A stretch of DNA of 64,000 nt from positions 57,554 to 121,553 of the forward strand of contig JAFQCK010000003.1 in assembly GCA_017416465.1 (NCBI GenBank), given 5' to 3'. Positions 1 to 6,573 of the stretch are shown in pieces. How positions within the stretch are numbered: position 1 is the stretch's first letter; every line of letters begins with the position of its first letter. The notes under the pieces are model-generated. The model worked only from the letters and a program-made list of their open reading frames with translations, did no database searches and was not told the origin of the DNA. Origin of the DNA: Lachnospiraceae bacterium (GTDB lineage: Bacteria > Bacillota > Clostridia > Lachnospirales > Lachnospiraceae). A program made the position numbers and the translations under genes.

Positions 1-132
1 AAAAAAGATTCTTATTTTTTCCGCAATCTGATTTTCAAATTTAATAAGCTTTTTTTCATTTATAAATCCGATTATTACAAGAACAACCGCCAAAAACTCA
101 AAAAATGTTCTGATTATATCCCAAAATTCCAT
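1..132 (-). CDS. Small membrane protein, partial (N-terminal 44 aa in window)
   Basis: The frame opens with ATG at 132, only 3 bases after the stop of the upstream gene (136-339), behind an AAAGGA-type ribosome binding site. Residues 5-24 are strongly hydrophobic (FEFLAVVLVIIGF), then a charged stretch follows, so this is probably a single-pass membrane protein. It runs off the left edge of the window. Function is unknown. It belongs to the leftward small-gene module. Confidence 0.5.
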   Translation of the reverse strand, partial: MEFWDIIRTFFEFLAVVLVIIGFINEKKLIKFENQIAEKIRIFF

Positions 133-135
133 TTT

Positions 136-339
136 TTAATCATCCTTTTTATAATTTTTCAAAACTTTTTCACCTTGACAAATTCCGCCATATATAAAAA
201 ACTCTGTTATTATTGCCTCGGTGCAATCTTTATTTTTAATGATTTCGTTAAAATGTGATTCTATTTCATCAAAATTATTTGATTCTATACTTTCAAATTC
301 TCCGGTCATCATTTCAAATTCTAATCTGTATGTAGACAT
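136..339 (-). CDS. Hypothetical phage protein, 67 aa
   Basis: Unrecognised acidic protein. The start is placed at the internal ATG at 339 (MSTYRLEF) rather than the upstream ATG at 357, because GGAGG lies just upstream of 339. It is part of the leftward operon of small genes and shares their leader, a TTAACGGAGG-like box followed by an AAAATG start. No domain is recognised. Confidence 0.6.
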   Translation of the reverse strand: MSTYRLEFEMMTGEFESIESNNFDEIESHFNEIIKNKDCTEAIITEFFIYGGICQGEKVLKNYKKDD

Positions 340-349
340 TTTGCCTCCG

Positions 350-589
350 TTAATCAAGTAAACCGATTAAAACCCTTTTATATTTCATTATTTCCGCTGC
401 TTTTTCTCTGTTTCTGCTTTTTTCTATTCTGTACCAAGTTTTTAATATTAAATCAATTCTGATTATTATATTGTTTATGCTCTGTTTATCGTTGATGATT
501 TCATCAATATAATTTATATACTTTCCGCCTTTGTCGGTTCGTTCCATCCATTCCAAAACAGAACGCAATAAAACCAAATCAAAAAACAT
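350..589 (-). CDS. Hypothetical phage protein, 79 aa
   Basis: Unrecognised protein (MFFDLVLLRSVLEWM) with an AAGGAA ribosome binding site and ATG at 589. It looks mostly helical with mixed charge. It is separated from the next upstream gene (591-851) by 1 base, so the two are probably co-transcribed and translationally coupled. No function can be assigned. Confidence 0.58.
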   Translation of the reverse strand: MFFDLVLLRSVLEWMERTDKGGKYINYIDEIINDKQSINNIIIRIDLILKTWYRIEKSRNREKAAEIMKYKRVLIGLLD

Positions 590-590
590 T

Positions 591-851
591 TTATTCCTTC
601 TTTCTTATTCTTCCGCATTTCGTCATAACGCAACCATAAAGCCATCCCCTCAAATAGTGGATATTTTCGCAATATTGAATATATTCATTTTTCGCTTCTG
701 CTTTTTCTGATAAATAAATCAAAAAACTTTTATCTTTCTGTTTTAATATAATCGGCTCAATATTAAAATTGATAACAAATGAATTTAAATACCCTTTTAT
801 CGCTTCTTCTTCCGGCTCTGTTAATTTATAGCTATGTTTTGATACCTTCAT
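591..851 (-). CDS. Hypothetical phage protein, 86 aa
   Basis: ATG at 851 is preceded by GGAGGG. It is an unrecognised protein with an acidic N-terminal half and a Cys-containing C-terminus (YGCVMTKCGRIRKKE). It lies in the leftward small-gene operon, 22 bases after the gene at 874-1233. Function unknown. Confidence 0.58.
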   Translation of the reverse strand: MKVSKHSYKLTEPEEEAIKGYLNSFVINFNIEPIILKQKDKSFLIYLSEKAEAKNEYIQYCENIHYLRGWLYGCVMTKCGRIRKKE

Positions 852-873
852 TTTAACCCTCCATTTTTCCGGA

Positions 874-1233
874 TTAGCTCCAAATAAAACAAATTGCTTC
901 TATTTTTTCAAGCTCTTCTTCAATAGCTTTTAAATATTTTAATTCGCTTGTTTGCTGCCATTGTTCAACAAGATTTTTGATGATTTCAATATCAATTTTT
1001 GCACCGTCAAAAATATAGTTACAACAAAAATTATATAATTTTCTTTCTGAAGGCTTGAAAATGCCGTTTTTATCGTTAATCTTCAAACATATTGCTTCAG
1101 GGTGTTTTTTTGCGTATGCTTTTATCAAATTTATATTACTTGTGTTTAAATCATCATTAGCTTCCGGGCAACCGTTAAAAATATGATTTGTTACCGCTTC
1201 AATATTTGCTTTTAATTCAATGCTATTTTTCAT
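874..1233 (-). CDS. Hypothetical phage protein, 119 aa
   Basis: The start is set at ATG 1233 (MKNSIEL) because GGAGGG lies 6-10 bases upstream; an upstream in-frame ATG at 1251 would swallow this site. Its first 4 bases overlap the end of the gene at 1230-1559 (ATGA-type coupling). No known domain is seen. It belongs to the leftward module. Confidence 0.6.
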   Translation of the reverse strand: MKNSIELKANIEAVTNHIFNGCPEANDDLNTSNINLIKAYAKKHPEAICLKINDKNGIFKPSERKLYNFCCNYIFDGAKIDIEIIKNLVEQWQQTSELKYLKAIEEELEKIEAICFIWS

Positions 1234-1559
1234 TTTAAACCCTCCGCCCATTCAATCAAAATAATATCTTCTGTTTCGCCTGATTCATACAAAAGAACAT
1301 CTATTTTATTTTTTTGCATCCATTTAATTAATTGATTAGTTGAAAAATTTTTGTTATGTTTCTTGATTCTGATTTTTATTGAATATTCACCGTTAACCGC
1401 TGCCGAAGCCGTCACCGGTTTAATTTTATAAAAATAATAGTTTTTAATCGCTTTTTCTGTTGCTTTTGCGTGACTTTTATATGTTTTTTCAGTCAATTTA
1501 AATAACATCTTGCTTGACATAATTTTTTTATCTTTTAAAAAAGTAAAAATATTTTTCAT
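1230..1559 (-). CDS. Hypothetical phage protein, 109 aa
   Basis: A basic, Lys-rich N-terminal half (MKNIFTFLKDKKIM) is followed by a more acidic C-terminus ending in LIEWAEGLK. The ribosome binding site is GAGGGCGG before ATG 1559. It is coupled to the downstream gene by a 4-base overlap. The net positive charge might suit nucleic acid binding, but this is only inference; no domain is recognised. Confidence 0.58.
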   Translation of the reverse strand: MKNIFTFLKDKKIMSSKMLFKLTEKTYKSHAKATEKAIKNYYFYKIKPVTASAAVNGEYSIKIRIKKHNKNFSTNQLIKWMQKNKIDVLLYESGETEDIILIEWAEGLK

Positions 1560-1573
1560 ATTTTCCGCCCTCT

Positions 1574-1777
1574 TTACTTGTCATATAAATAATAATGTAT
1601 AAATGTATCAATAGTCATCGGATTTTCTAAAACATAATTATTAAACGGATGAATTAATTTGTTTTTTGTTTCAATCTCTATCAATCCATTTTTTAAAATG
1701 ATTCTATCTTCTCCGATTCTACATTCTCCCTTCTTTTCTAATCGTTCCAAAACCTTAAAACCGTGTGCAATATCCAT
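1574..1777 (-). CDS. Hypothetical phage protein, 67 aa
   Basis: ATG at 1777 has a GAGGT ribosome binding site, and a copy of the 18-bp repeated element lies 12 bases upstream of the start (1790-1807). The C-terminal half (PMTIDTFIHYYLYDK) is aromatic. Function unknown. Confidence 0.57.
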   Translation of the reverse strand: MDIAHGFKVLERLEKKGECRIGEDRIILKNGLIEIETKNKLIHPFNNYVLENPMTIDTFIHYYLYDK

Positions 1778-1789
1778 TTTAAAACCTCT

Positions 1790-1807
1790 ATTATTTATTT
1801 AGTTATT
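1790..1807 (-). promoter_or_regulatory. 18-bp repeated element, copy 1 (leftward)
   Basis: On the minus strand it reads AATAACTAAATAAATAAT, one mismatch from the consensus AATAAC[CT]AAnnAAATAAC. It overlaps the stop codon of the upstream gene and lies just before the ribosome binding site of the gene at 1574-1777. Confidence 0.55.
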
Positions 1808-2185
1808 TTTCAATTCTTCCGCCCTCATTGCTTCAAGCTCTTCAACAAGCGGATTAAAAACTGAATAATCCAAACCGTAATATTTTAACCATTTGTTCAG
1901 ATGGTCAAGTGTTGCGTATGTTACAGCCGGATAAAATGTATTTTCTATTGCCTGATTAGCAAAACGCAAAAACGCTTCACAAATCAAACTTTTGTTTGTT
2001 CGTTTTTTGTTTGTCAACAGATAATGCAGCTTGCTTCTTCCGTTGCCTCCGTTGGTGTGTCTGTATTCAATATCAAACACATTAAAAATCATATCGTTTA
2101 AATAACCGGTATTTATTTTGTTTGTTGCAGTATTTAAAAAATAACTGTTTAACGCTTCAAATGTTTTATTTTTATTTGTCATCAT
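1799..2185 (-). CDS. Hypothetical phage protein, 128 aa
   Basis: The N-terminus is Asn/Thr-rich (MMTNKNKTFEALNSYF) with GGGCGG as ribosome binding site; ATG 2182 is an equally good start. It includes HTNGGNGRSKLHYLL and a C-terminal acidic helix. No domain is recognised. Third or fourth gene of the leftward module, with its stop codon inside a repeat element. Confidence 0.58.
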   Translation of the reverse strand: MMTNKNKTFEALNSYFLNTATNKINTGYLNDMIFNVFDIEYRHTNGGNGRSKLHYLLTNKKRTNKSLICEAFLRFANQAIENTFYPAVTYATLDHLNKWLKYYGLDYSVFNPLVEELEAMRAEELKNN

Positions 2186-2217
2186 TTTGTTTTTCCGCCC
2201 TTCTTTTATTCTGTTGT

Positions 2218-2502
2218 TTAATATTTATCTGATTGAAATTTATAATATTTTTCATGTTCTAAAGCCTGATAATATGCTTCATTTAATTTATAATAACATT
2301 CGGCTTTTGTTCCTAAACTGAAGCTTATTTGTTTATAGCCTTCGTGCGTGTGTTTCTTTTCTGCATTATTATAAAAGTGTAAAATATAACTATATTTTCC
2401 ATACGCAAAATAAGGTTTGACTTCCGCAATAAATCCGGCTTCATTCAGATTTTCTTCAATTTCTGCCGCCCTGCATCGTAAATTATTTATTGTAACATTC
2501 AT
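2218..2502 (-). CDS. Hypothetical phage protein, 94 aa
   Basis: The start is placed at ATG 2502 (MNVTINNLRCRAAEI), which has GGAGG about 10 bases upstream; the longer frame up to 2577 would lack a ribosome binding site and overlap the gene upstream. Regularly spaced aromatic residues suggest a small alpha/beta fold. Unrecognised. Confidence 0.57.
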   Translation of the reverse strand: MNVTINNLRCRAAEIEENLNEAGFIAEVKPYFAYGKYSYILHFYNNAEKKHTHEGYKQISFSLGTKAECYYKLNEAYYQALEHEKYYKFQSDKY

Positions 2503-2518
2503 TTTGTTATATCCTCCG

Positions 2519-2860
2519 TTAGTTGTTTTTAAATACTGAATAAAATTCTGAATAATAAACTTCAAGCATAAAATCAAATGATAAACTAATCAATTTGTAA
2601 ATTTCATCAATATAATTATTAATATCTAATTCATTTGATTTAATTGACATTAAAGCTAATTTAATAACGGCTTCAGGGTATTTATGAAAAATTGCTCTAT
2701 TGTCTGCTTCATATATTGTAATTGTATTAAAAAAATCATTGATTGAATCATTAAAATTATTTTCGTTTACTTCGTCATAGTCGCCGCCGAGGACTCCCTT
2801 CTCGGTGTACTCATTGATTAAATAATTTTTGTATTCTCTAATTTCATTTGTCATAAACAT
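2519..2860 (-). CDS. Hypothetical phage protein, 113 aa
   Basis: ATG 2860 follows an AGAGAGG box; a second ATG six bases downstream is possible. It is an acidic, helix-rich protein with no recognised domain. The 18-bp element at 2887-2904 lies 26 bases upstream of the start, which suggests separate control within the leftward module. Confidence 0.57.
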   Translation of the reverse strand: MFMTNEIREYKNYLINEYTEKGVLGGDYDEVNENNFNDSINDFFNTITIYEADNRAIFHKYPEAVIKLALMSIKSNELDINNYIDEIYKLISLSFDFMLEVYYSEFYSVFKNN

Positions 2861-2886
2861 AATATAAAACCTCTCTTTATTGTACT

Positions 2887-2904
2887 GTTATTTTATTAGT
2901 TATT
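2887..2904 (-). promoter_or_regulatory. 18-bp repeated element, copy 2 (leftward)
   Basis: On the minus strand it reads AATAACTAATAAAATAAC. It lies between the 54-aa gene at 2904-3068 (touching its stop codon) and the gene at 2519-2860, 26 bases before the latter's ATG. Confidence 0.6.
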
Positions 2905-3068
2905 CAACAATAATAATATACTTCGTTTAATATTTCAGAATAAATTATATTATCTTCGTTTGTTACCTGCTGATTATAAATACAGTATTGAATACCACTA
3001 TAAAAAGATATACAGAGCATTAATATAATACTTGTAATTATAACCGTTATTTTGATATACTTTTTCAT
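2904..3068 (-). CDS. Small membrane protein, 54 aa
   Basis: A short gene with ATG at 3068, GAGGT ribosome binding site and TGA at 2904. After MKKYIK comes a hydrophobic stretch of about 16 residues (ITVIITSIILMLCISF), typical of one membrane helix or an uncleaved signal anchor, then an acidic, Tyr-rich tail. A repeat element at 3081-3098 lies 12 bases upstream. Function unknown; the size and layout fit a small phage membrane effector. Confidence 0.6.
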   Translation of the reverse strand: MKKYIKITVIITSIILMLCISFYSGIQYCIYNQQVTNEDNIIYSEILNEVYYYC

Positions 3069-3080
3069 TTTGTTACCTCT

Positions 3081-3098
3081 GTTATTTATTTAGTTATT
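3081..3098 (-). promoter_or_regulatory. 18-bp repeated element, copy 3 (leftward)
   Basis: On the minus strand it reads AATAACTAAATAAATAAC. It overlaps the stop codon of 3090-3419 and sits 12 bases upstream of the ATG of the 54-aa membrane protein. Confidence 0.62.
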
Positions 3099-3419
3099 TG
3101 CATTTAAATAATGAGCCGGGAACATTCGCCCTATATCTTCATAACTTGACAATATATGATATTTACTATTTATATAATTTTCAAATCCTGCCCGGAGGCA
3201 TGAAGCAATAGCATCAATATTATATTTATTGTTGTTACCGTATAATTTTATCATATCATTAATTGCACGGTGTATAATTGCATCCTTCTGAAACTGCATC
3301 GGCATTTTATTATAGGTATCAATATAATTTTTATAATTGCTGCAAGCTAAATTATATGCAATTTTCTGCTCTGCGGTGCATACCGTTAACGGAATATTTT
3401 TGATTTTATGATATTTCAT
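3090..3419 (-). CDS. Hypothetical phage protein, 109 aa
   Basis: The start is set at ATG 3419 (MKYHKIKNIP) behind GGAGG, not the upstream ATG at 3434. It contains basic and aromatic residues (LACSNYKNYIDTYNKM) and looks helical. Unrecognised. Its stop codon is embedded in a repeat element. Confidence 0.58.
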   Translation of the reverse strand: MKYHKIKNIPLTVCTAEQKIAYNLACSNYKNYIDTYNKMPMQFQKDAIIHRAINDMIKLYGNNNKYNIDAIASCLRAGFENYINSKYHILSSYEDIGRMFPAHYLNANN

Positions 3420-3434
3420 TTTGTTAACCTCCAT

Positions 3435-3674
3435 TTATTCATCATCATCAATAATTAAAATCGTAAATAAAGCACATTTATATATATCGCCTATTTTAGC
3501 AAATTCGCACCATTCAGCAGCATCAGAAGCAATAACATCTGCACAATGTAAAGTGTTATTATCATCAACTAAAAGTGATTTAATGATATTATATACTTTT
3601 TCAAAATCGCCTTCGTTGACATATCGTGTTATTGTACTGAATGAAGGTGTTATTGCATAATAAATTTTTTGCAT
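3435..3674 (-). CDS. Hypothetical phage protein, 79 aa, first gene of leftward module
   Basis: ATG 3674 with a TTAACGGAGG box. The protein ends in an acidic LIIDDDE tail. It is the promoter-proximal gene of the leftward operon, behind the promoter at 3724-3752 and a repeat element at 3696-3713. A first-gene position next to the divergent switch would suit a regulator, but no DNA-binding motif is visible. Function unknown. Confidence 0.58.
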   Translation of the reverse strand: MQKIYYAITPSFSTITRYVNEGDFEKVYNIIKSLLVDDNNTLHCADVIASDAAEWCEFAKIGDIYKCALFTILIIDDDE

Positions 3675-3695
3675 TTTGTGAAGCCTCCGTTAACT

Positions 3696-3713
3696 GTTAT
3701 TTAATGGGTTATT
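3696..3713 (-). promoter_or_regulatory. 18-bp repeated element, copy 4 (leftward)
   Basis: On the minus strand it reads AATAACCCATTAAATAAC. It starts about 10 bases downstream of the -10 box of the leftward promoter, so it covers the likely transcription start region, a usual place for an operator. Confidence 0.62.
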
Positions 3714-3723
3714 CATTGATATA

Positions 3724-3752
3724 ATAATAGCATATATTTTATGATTTGTCAA
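3724..3752 (-). promoter_or_regulatory. Leftward sigma-70-type promoter
   Basis: On the minus strand a perfect TTGACA (3752-3747) is separated by 17 bp from TATTAT (3729-3724). It faces the small-gene module at 3674 and leftward. Repeat elements flank it on both sides (3783-3800 and 3696-3713). Confidence 0.8.
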
Positions 3753-3782
3753 GTGTTTTTTTAAAAGTTTTTTATATTTTTT

Positions 3783-3800
3783 GTTATTTTTTTAGTTATT
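3783..3800 (-). promoter_or_regulatory. 18-bp repeated element, copy 5 (leftward)
   Basis: On the minus strand it reads AATAACTAAAAAAATAAC. It lies about 30 bp upstream of the -35 box of the leftward promoter. Confidence 0.58.
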
Positions 3801-4253
3801 TCTTTTGATTGAAAAATTGCTTTTATTAACGATTGATAAATGATGAATATATCAGAATACAGAAGTTTTTAACCTGCTGCAATATATAACAATAGTACAG
3901 AGCAGAAAACCGGATTATATAACCGTTTATTTATGTACGCTTTTTTATCTTTTGCAGACATAAAAACAACCGGTATATCAAAAGTATAAATAAATAGTGA
4001 TACCGGGTATATTTACATTTTTAAACCGGTTTATTTTTTTGATTTTTCGTAAAGTACATCTGCTCAAACCCTACACGCCCAACCCCCATCGATTCAATCG
4101 TTTTCCATTTCGTCAAACTCCCCTTATACCGCCCCTATTTAACATTTTGCAATATTTCATTTTAAGTCCCCTGAACCCTACCCTATTTAGCAAACACACG
4201 ATAAATCACACCTTTCAAATTAAAATCAATCAGATAGTAAAAAATTTTTGATA
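3801..4253. other. Long intergenic control region, C-rich on the plus strand
   Basis: No credible gene. The left half holds several short CCGG-centred boxes (near 3910, 3969, 4005 and 4023), some embedded in near-palindromes such as AAACCGGTTT. From about 4065 to 4195 the plus strand is strongly C-rich and G-poor (runs such as CAACCCCCATC), unlike its AT-rich surroundings. With divergent promoters on both sides it could be a replication origin or a regulator landing platform; nothing proves either. Confidence 0.4.
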
Positions 4254-4271
4254 AATAGCCAAAAAAATAAC
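4254..4271 (+). promoter_or_regulatory. 18-bp repeated element, copy 6 (rightward, variant)
   Basis: Reads AATAGCCAAAAAAATAAC, differing from the consensus by a G in the first half. It ends 9 bp before the -35 box of the rightward promoter at 4281. Confidence 0.55.
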
Positions 4272-4280
4272 ATATTATTA

Positions 4281-4309
4281 TTGACATTTGAGTATATTTA
4301 GTATATAAT
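4281..4309 (+). promoter_or_regulatory. Rightward sigma-70-type promoter for the recombinase-fold gene
   Basis: TTGACA at 4281-4286, a 17-bp spacer and TATAAT at 4304-4309 make a consensus promoter. Transcription would start near 4317 and run into the gene at 4399, passing another repeat element at 4357-4374. Confidence 0.85.
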
Positions 4310-4356
4310 ATAAGAGTAAAAACTATTGATATTTCAACGGTTTTTACTAATGGGTG

Positions 4357-4374
4357 TATAACCAAAAAAATAAC
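4357..4374 (+). promoter_or_regulatory. 18-bp repeated element, copy 7 (rightward)
   Basis: Reads TATAACCAAAAAAATAAC. It lies in the leader of the recombinase-fold gene, 24 bases before its ATG. Confidence 0.6.
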
Positions 4375-4398
4375 TTTTTATTAAAGGAGTAGACGATA

Positions 4399-5145
4399 AT
4401 GGATAATGCAGCAAGAATTTGTAATGATGCAACTATTATTTCTTTCGCACCTTATCTTCAGCGTAAGCAGGAACAGAACAAATTTAAAGTAGCAGCTCCG
4501 ATTATTGATGATAAATATTCAGAAACAAAGGTTAACCTGAAAACTCCGGTTGACCCCCTTACTAAAGAGGAATATAAAAAAATAAGAGATTACTTCTTTA
4601 ATAATGATGATTATTTTAAAACAATGCCAACTAACAGGCGAAATTATCTTTATGTTGTTCTTTCCATTAATTTAATGAGACGGTGCGGAGATATGGTAAA
4701 GCTGCGTGTATGTGATGTTCTTAACGAGGACGGTACTTTCAAGGAGCATATTATATTTAACCATGAAGAAAAGACCGGCAAGAGAGCAGTTGTATTACTG
4801 AACAGCAAATGTAAAGAAGCATTAACAGAATACTTTAATTTTATTAAGGTATATAATATGTCAGACTGGCTGTTTCAAAATTATAAGACGGGTGAATCTA
4901 TGACGGTGGGCGGTATGCGTAAGATGCTTCAGCGTACTTGTGAAAAACTCAATTTGGACATTCATATTGGAACACACTCTTTGAGAAAAACAATTCCGCA
5001 TATAGCTATTTCTAACAGTACAAATACCGAGGACGAAGTAATTGTGTCACAGCTTCTTAATCACGGCAGTATAAAAACTACCTATCATTATATTAAAAGA
5101 AACCAGCAGGAACTTGACGAGTTCGTGGAAAATAATGCTATTTAA
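4399..5145 (+). CDS. Tyrosine recombinase-fold protein (integrase or recombinase-fold repressor)
   Basis: The 248-aa protein carries the catalytic domain of the phage integrase/XerD family from about residue 50. Visible residues: R95 (in RRCGD), K125 (EKTGK), H193 and R196 (HSLRK), H222 (LNHGS) and the nucleophile Y231, so the active site looks complete. An arm- or core-binding domain of usual size is missing; the first 45 residues are short and unlike it. It is the first gene behind a consensus promoter and sits in a control region full of 18-bp elements. It may be an integrase or resolvase. Alternatively, as for MrpR of SPbeta (a recombinase-fold repressor), it may bind the dispersed element; intact catalytic residues argue for real recombinase activity. 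Confidence 0.82.
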   Translation: MDNAARICNDATIISFAPYLQRKQEQNKFKVAAPIIDDKYSETKVNLKTPVDPLTKEEYKKIRDYFFNNDDYFKTMPTNRRNYLYVVLSINLMRRCGDMVKLRVCDVLNEDGTFKEHIIFNHEEKTGKRAVVLLNSKCKEALTEYFNFIKVYNMSDWLFQNYKTGESMTVGGMRKMLQRTCEKLNLDIHIGTHSLRKTIPHIAISNSTNTEDEVIVSQLLNHGSIKTTYHYIKRNQQELDEFVENNAI

Positions 5146-5189
5146 ACTACTATAAATAGTTATACAATAGGGAAAGTAGATTATATTGT

Positions 5190-5368
5190 AACTTATTTAT
5201 GCTATCGCATAAACAAGTTATTATCAGCTTGCTACGCAACCTGATAAACTTAAAGTATTTATTGATAACGAATCAGTATGAAAAATAGCTATTCTAATGG
5301 CAGGTGTGACACTTTCCAAGTAGTATTACTATATAATAGTAGGGCGAAACAGATGTACCAAACGCCCT
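5190..5368 (+). other. Structured non-coding region with three inverted repeats
   Basis: The 287-bp gap after the recombinase gene holds a hairpin at 5190-5219 (13-base arms around TATC), a second at 5221-5247 (TTATCAG/CTGATAA arms) and a third at 5341-5368 (AGGGCG/CGCCCT). The first two are back to back, without a clear U-tract. They could be recombinase sites, a structured leader of the next gene, or weak terminators. No convincing gene is present. Confidence 0.5.
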
Positions 5369-5432
5369 TAATATAATAGATAACAATAAAGGCAAAAAGG
5401 TACACGCCTTATAGCGTAGAAAAATCGTTAGT

Positions 5433-6572
5433 TTGGGCGAAAATAGCAAAATCGAAGGGAATGATTTATTGCAAATAGAAAAGCGAAAGTATGACGAAAA
5501 AGAACTTGTATATATGTTATGTACTGATTCTCAAATAAAATCTTATGAGCAGAAAGATAGGTTTGTGGGCGGTAAACAACGGTCAATATTTTTAGATAAA
5601 TTATCACAGTATTGCGAATATGAATTTAATCAGCAAGAACGAACTTATTTAATCACAGATTTGTTTGAAGTTCCGAAAACTATCGCACAGGCTCGATTAC
5701 ACAAAGGAATATATCAATTTCTTGCACCGCTAATCCTCAATGAGATGATAAATAATCATGACGAGAATCATAAGGCAAGATTGACCATTTTTGATTTGGC
5801 AAAAAAAATAGCTATGGTTAATTCTAACTACGATTATATAAAATATAATATTGAACAGTCAGGCAAAGAACTTGAAATTCCTTTTTATGAGTTGTATGAA
5901 TATTTTAATAAAACAGATTTACAAATTGATGAATATTTGCGAAGGTGTATTAAATATTTAGCAAGCGAAAATTGTGTTATCGCAAATGAAGTTCATGTTA
6001 TTCAAACGGCTGAAATCGGTGTTGATATAAATAAGAATACGGTTGCTATTGTTAAAGAAAAAGATGTTCATACGGCTACTGACGAAGAAATGGATTTGTA
6101 TGCTCGTTTAGTTGAACAAGCAAGTAAAATATCCGGAGCAAGTACCAACTATGAACAATGGTATGGTAAAAACTCCAAAAACTTTAAAAAAGCATTAAAA
6201 CAATTGTTAAACGAAAACGGTATTGATTATGTTTGTCGTGGTTTTGAAATGTGGTATGTTGATTTAGATAAATGTAGACGTATGCTTGAGGATTATTCAG
6301 TAATACCATTATCAGAAAGGACAAAAATGCTTGGAGAACTTTTTAAATTGATTATAGACGAAAATGCAGAAAAAAGAGCTTCAAAAAATCCTCTTATTGA
6401 TAATGGTTATGTTGAACATTTTAAAACACTTTCTTCTTTAACGATTTTAAATAATTCTGAAGATGTGAGAAAAAAGTTTAAATATTGGAAATCTCAACCT
6501 GAAAGATTAATGAATAAGGCAAACAATTTTAACGTTGAATATACTGAAAAAACAAAAGTGGAGGATGTATAA
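5433..6572 (+). CDS. Hypothetical phage protein, up to 379 aa
   Basis: Unrecognised, largely helical protein. The frame opens with TTG at 5433, but TTG at 5469 behind GAAGGGA is a better supported start (367 aa). A segment around EQWYGKNSKNFKKALKQL is followed by a basic C-terminus. It is immediately followed by the UvrD/Rep-like helicase, whose ribosome binding site lies inside its end, so both are probably made together; a replication role is plausible but unproven. Confidence 0.6.
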   Translation: MGENSKIEGNDLLQIEKRKYDEKELVYMLCTDSQIKSYEQKDRFVGGKQRSIFLDKLSQYCEYEFNQQERTYLITDLFEVPKTIAQARLHKGIYQFLAPLILNEMINNHDENHKARLTIFDLAKKIAMVNSNYDYIKYNIEQSGKELEIPFYELYEYFNKTDLQIDEYLRRCIKYLASENCVIANEVHVIQTAEIGVDINKNTVAIVKEKDVHTATDEEMDLYARLVEQASKISGASTNYEQWYGKNSKNFKKALKQLLNENGIDYVCRGFEMWYVDLDKCRRMLEDYSVIPLSERTKMLGELFKLIIDENAEKRASKNPLIDNGYVEHFKTLSSLTILNNSEDVRKKFKYWKSQPERLMNKANNFNVEYTEKTKVEDV

Positions 6573-6573
6573 T

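Noticed and set aside
4399-5145. Direct call as a MrpR-type inactive recombinase repressor
   Set aside because: R95, K125, H193, R196, H222 and Y231 are all present, so an active recombinase is at least as likely; kept only as a hypothesis.
5278-5376. 32-codon frame beginning with ATG after the recombinase
   Set aside because: No ribosome binding site and it crosses an inverted repeat; more likely structured non-coding DNA.
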